The position numbers and the translations under genes were made by a program. This document shows positions 61,411 through 64,000 of a stretch of DNA of 64,000 nucleotides, in pieces. The DNA is from Haemonchus contortus (taxonomy: Eukaryota > Nematoda > Chromadorea > Rhabditida > Trichostrongylidae), in the NCBI GenBank assembly GCA_000469685.2, contig LS997566.1, positions 45,743,442 through 45,807,441 of the forward strand. The letters run 5' to 3'. Positions within the stretch are counted from its first letter, which is position 1, and each line of letters opens with the position of its first letter. A model generated the notes under the pieces. The model was not told the origin of the DNA. It was given only the letters and a program-made list of their open reading frames with translations, and did no database searches.

Positions 61411-61981
61411 TCAGGACCTTTCGTTCTTAAACTGGTAGACGTTGTCACGGTGACCTAGTTTCCCCACAGTTTCCCCTGTTTTCCTCCGCGTCTGCACTTC
61501 CCAACCCATTTTCCACTCATTCCGGTGAAACCAAAGCTCTACTCCTTCTATATCTCCCTTGTTGCTTGTGTAATGGTTTCCGTCGGAGTGAGGGAAAATC
61601 TTGTTCCAGTATCCCAGGTATCCATCCGACGCGACAAAATTCCACACCTGTTCACCTGAACAAGATCCATGAGAGCAGCACTTCTAGTGAGTATCCTTTC
61701 TACATAGTCGTTTTAAGGCTTGTCGACTGAAGTTTAACTTCTCGAGCGAACATGACGGATTCAGGATGCACCTTTTTTTCAGGGCCTTATTTGTATCGTT
61801 GGTTTGGTCACTACAAAAAATGGGACAGGTGCGTATATCTTATCTTGTATATTATACATTCTAGGTGAATCTCATGTAGTGCCATGTGGCGGCGCTTTCT
61901 CACTTACGAGTCGAGGATCGTTTCCTATGCACGGCTTTAGGCCTTACTTCCAAAGGACCAATCAAAGGCCTCATCCTTCAT
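61411..61981 (-). CDS. Minus-strand coding exon(s) antisense to the TIL gene, unknown protein
   Basis: The strong part is exon 61411..61655. Acceptor CTTGTTCAG (minus) is followed by EQVWNFVASDGYLGYWNKIF, PHSDGNHYTSNKGDIEGVEL, WFHRNEWKMGWEVQTRRKTG and ends NVYQFKNERS with a stop. Codon use is balanced, the peptide is Trp-rich and globular-looking, and a poly(A) signal follows. A candidate first exon 61948..61981 (ATG, MKDEAFDWSFG, donor GTAAGG) joins in phase to give a 92-residue protein. Its intron then covers exons 1 and 2 of the TIL gene on the other strand. The first exon is much less certain than the second; the true 5' exons might lie elsewhere to the right. No family is recognised. Confidence 0.5.
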
Positions 61982-63936
61982 CGTTATCTACAATCAGGCA
62001 GTAGAAACATGTTTTTCAAAAGAATAGTTAAAATTCAAAGCTCAAGTGAAGGAAGAATTGCAATAGTTAAAAAACCCTCTCCCTGCCACGTTTGAAATAG
62101 CCATCTTCTGACTTTAACTAATACTTCTATTGCAAAACACTGTATCAAAACCGGATTTCAGATCCATTCGATGTAAAACCGCCATTCAGAAGATGTTTTG
62201 TCAATGAAGAATTCACTAAATGTGGTCCATTGTGCCAACCAAAGTGTGGACAAACAAAACCGGTATGACTTTCATTTGAACTCTACACTGACTTATCGCA
62301 TGTGGTCGTGTGACTGCACCGAATTTAGTGTAATTCATTTAAAACATTAAAATGCAACTGATCTATCGGACGATTACAATACTGTTTTTTTCGATCAATT
62401 TGGAAAGTTAATTCTTAGAGATGGGGAGATGGCGGGAAGATAAATTGTTTCCCGTAAAAAAAAGAAAAAAGGTACGGGAATACCGCGTAGTGTAGCGGCG
62501 TCATTTGTTTAGAGGGGTTCTCGCTGTATTTCAAAGTTTCGCTCTAAATTTACTGGAAACACTTTGTGACTTCATTGATAAAACCTGTCTTTTTCTGCGG
62601 ATGTGGTGCAGTGGCAAAGGGTACACTATCACGCTTGCATGATGCGCGGATCGAATCTAAGCCCTACATCCCCCCAGGGTCGCAAAATTGGTATTAGACT
62701 TTCTTATAGGGACTTCTACACTCTTTACTCGTTCATATCTCTCTCTATAGGCTCCCCATAATTGGATAATGTCTTTGGGGCTCAATCAATCCTGTCTGAG
62801 GGATACGCCCTGCCTTCGACTTCCATTCAGAATTGTAGTGGCGTAAAGAATGCGTAAGTGGTCTATGCAGTGACTTTGAGTGGCCAGTGTACAAATCAAT
62901 ACTTCCGTCCTCCCAGACGAGTCTGGGGTCAATTCACCGGCTCCGGAAAGATGGAAGGCTTGGTTAGCCTAGGCGGATTATCGATCCGGGGTTCGAACTG
63001 TTGACCATGCGTGTGTGAAGTGCGCCCTTTGACACTACACGACCTCCGTCCCGTTAACTCTTCGTACTTATAGTTATTGTGTATACTTTGTTGATTTAAG
63101 CAGATTTTTGGCAGAAGTTCTGTTCATTACGATGCATCCCCAGCTGCCAGTGCAAAACCGGTTTTTTGAGGAATCGAAATGGTGCATGTGTCGCTAATTG
63201 CACAGACAGTAAGTTATTACAAGTTTTTTCCCAGCTCTGGTAGTTGTTTTTTCTCCAAGTTTTAGTAGGATCGTTCTAAATTTCAATAGAACTTACGAAG
63301 ACCAGCACTACTACGGTCTTTCTTGGACCAGTCATTTCTGGGGCGGTCTCACACTCCTGGCTGTGATCCGACGTCCATATTCATCAAGTGATGGATGTCT
63401 TTCTGATGAAATGAATTGACAACTTGTTATACAGCGGTCGAGACGTGACTATTAGCCCCTTCCTAGAATTTCCGGTCCAAGAGGGGCGGCACCCTTGATG
63501 GTTTATAAAAATAAGAGTGGTTGCGCTCAGAGCTTGCATCCACATAGCGCAGATAATGGGAAACTATGGCAGATCTGTCCGATCCGGTTGATTACATTAC
63601 TCTGTTATACAGATACCTCGAGACGAACCTGTGCAGCGAACGAAGAATTCAAGGACTGTGGTTCAGCTTGCGAACCAAGCTGTCGAAATCCGAGACCGGT
63701 AACTTCATGCTCTTAAGGCTTGATCAGAACTCAATGCTCCACGTTTCAGCGTATTTGTAGTCTCGAATGTGTCGTAGGCTGCCAGTGTAAGAGCGGATTC
63801 TTTCGAGACGATAACAATGTATGTGTCAAAGAATGCGACAACGGTTAGGAAGTTTGGTTTTTGAGAATTCTGTATGCATTTTCTATCTTCTTCCCAAGAC
63901 ATACCTGCAACGCTAAATTGGGAGCCGGATTTCTGA
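61669..63936 (+). CDS. Secreted protein with two TIL (Ascaris-type) protease inhibitor domains
   Basis: Exons 61669..61686, 61783..61828, 62162..62262, 63115..63208, 63613..63698, 63750..63843 and probably 63899..63936 are all in phase and give 158 residues. The signal peptide is MRAALLGLICIVGLVTT. Each TIL domain has all ten cysteines: domain 1 from RCFVNEEFTKCGPLCQPKC to GACVANC, domain 2 from TCAANEEFKDCGSACEPSC to VCVKEC. Such domains are disulfide-rich inhibitors of trypsin/chymotrypsin-type serine proteases. By alignment with Ascaris chymotrypsin/elastase inhibitor, the reactive bond lies between Cys5 and Cys6 (SLR in domain 1, SLE in domain 2), giving Leu at P1 in both. Each domain is split by a phase-0 intron at the same place (KP| and RP|). 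Signal peptide plus two TIL domains is the architecture of C. elegans SWM-1, a secreted inhibitor controlling sperm activation. The last exon (DIPATLNWEPDF, acceptor TTCCCAAG) is less sure; the gene could continue past the window. Confidence 0.85.
62596..63053. mobile_element. Composite repeat in TIL intron 3: two inverted tRNA-like units around a GAATGCGCC-type core
   Basis: The left end 62596-62690 reads GCGGATGTGGTGCAGTGGCA and ATGATGCGCGGATCGAATC in tRNA-like forward orientation. The right end 62935-63053 carries the same type of unit reversed (GGCTTGGTTAGCCTAGGCGG, GATCCGGGGTTCGAAC, ACACTACACGACCTCCGTCC). The middle (62800-62880) holds the CCATTCAGAATTGTAG and GAATGCGTAAGTGG blocks of the repeat family seen at 4253 and 36552. 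The whole is bounded by two tRNA-like heads facing each other, as if two SINE insertions or one palindromic element. Confidence 0.5.
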
Positions 63937-64000
63937 TGAGTGCCTTTATTTCTACCCTGCTAAAACAATAAGTCGGCTCTTGGTGCTTTTTTCGTCGACA

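Noticed and set aside
1..64000. CRISPR arrays, bacterial operons, rRNA genes, viral genes
   Set aside because: No regularly spaced direct repeats with unique spacers, no bacterial gene organisation, no rRNA motifs and no viral proteins were seen.

Overview
The window looks like nuclear DNA of a parasitic clade V (strongylid, hookworm-like) nematode. The support is: short exons with GT-AG introns and TTTCAG or TTTTAG acceptors, long repeat-rich introns and intergenic DNA, animal gene families (troponin T, a Cys-loop receptor-type ectodomain, Ascaris-type TIL inhibitor domains, a UDP-glucuronosyltransferase), an Hsmar1/bandit-type mariner remnant, and GC-box minisatellite arrays. The species is inferred, not proven. 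Most open frames in the window are too short to be genes. The gene models below were built by joining exons by hand through splice sites and intron phase.

Layout. 1-2.6 kb: 3' part of a UDP-glycosyltransferase gene (+). 3.7-4.0 kb: a two-exon gene for a small secreted tyrosine/cysteine-rich peptide (+). 4-16 kb: mostly non-coding, with orphan exon-like segments at 9.6 and 12.7 kb. 16.2-16.9 kb: a probable small secreted Cys-containing protein whose 5' end is unresolved. 18.6-21.7 kb: a four-exon gene for a secreted Cys-loop-receptor-like ectodomain that stops where the first membrane helix should begin. 22.2-23.3 kb: a palindromic, dead mariner derivative. 24.3-25.3 kb: an inverted-repeat (foldback) element. 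26.1-30.0 kb: a complete 11-exon troponin T gene (+), the best-supported model here. 33.6-35.0 kb: a tetranucleotide microsatellite followed by a ~125-bp GC-box minisatellite. 35-54 kb: repeat-rich, with several isolated coding-like exons, mostly on the minus strand, including a terminal exon at 40.6-40.9 kb with an apparent frame break. 54.5-55.3 kb: a four-exon gene for a small single-pass membrane protein with a PPPPY tail (+). 56-61 kb: repeats. 61.4-62.0 kb: coding exons on the minus strand, overlapped by 61.7-63.9 kb: a secreted protein with two TIL protease-inhibitor domains (+, SWM-1-like architecture).

The genes do not form a pathway or operon. They are independent nematode genes separated by transposon-derived DNA: tRNA-like SINE copies, foldback and MITE elements, mariner, minisatellite and segmental duplications. 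The most unusual candidate is the transmembrane-less Cys-loop ectodomain protein, which resembles acetylcholine-binding protein in architecture. Other notable points are the double-TIL gene with coding exons on the opposite strand of its 5' end, and the mariner palindrome.
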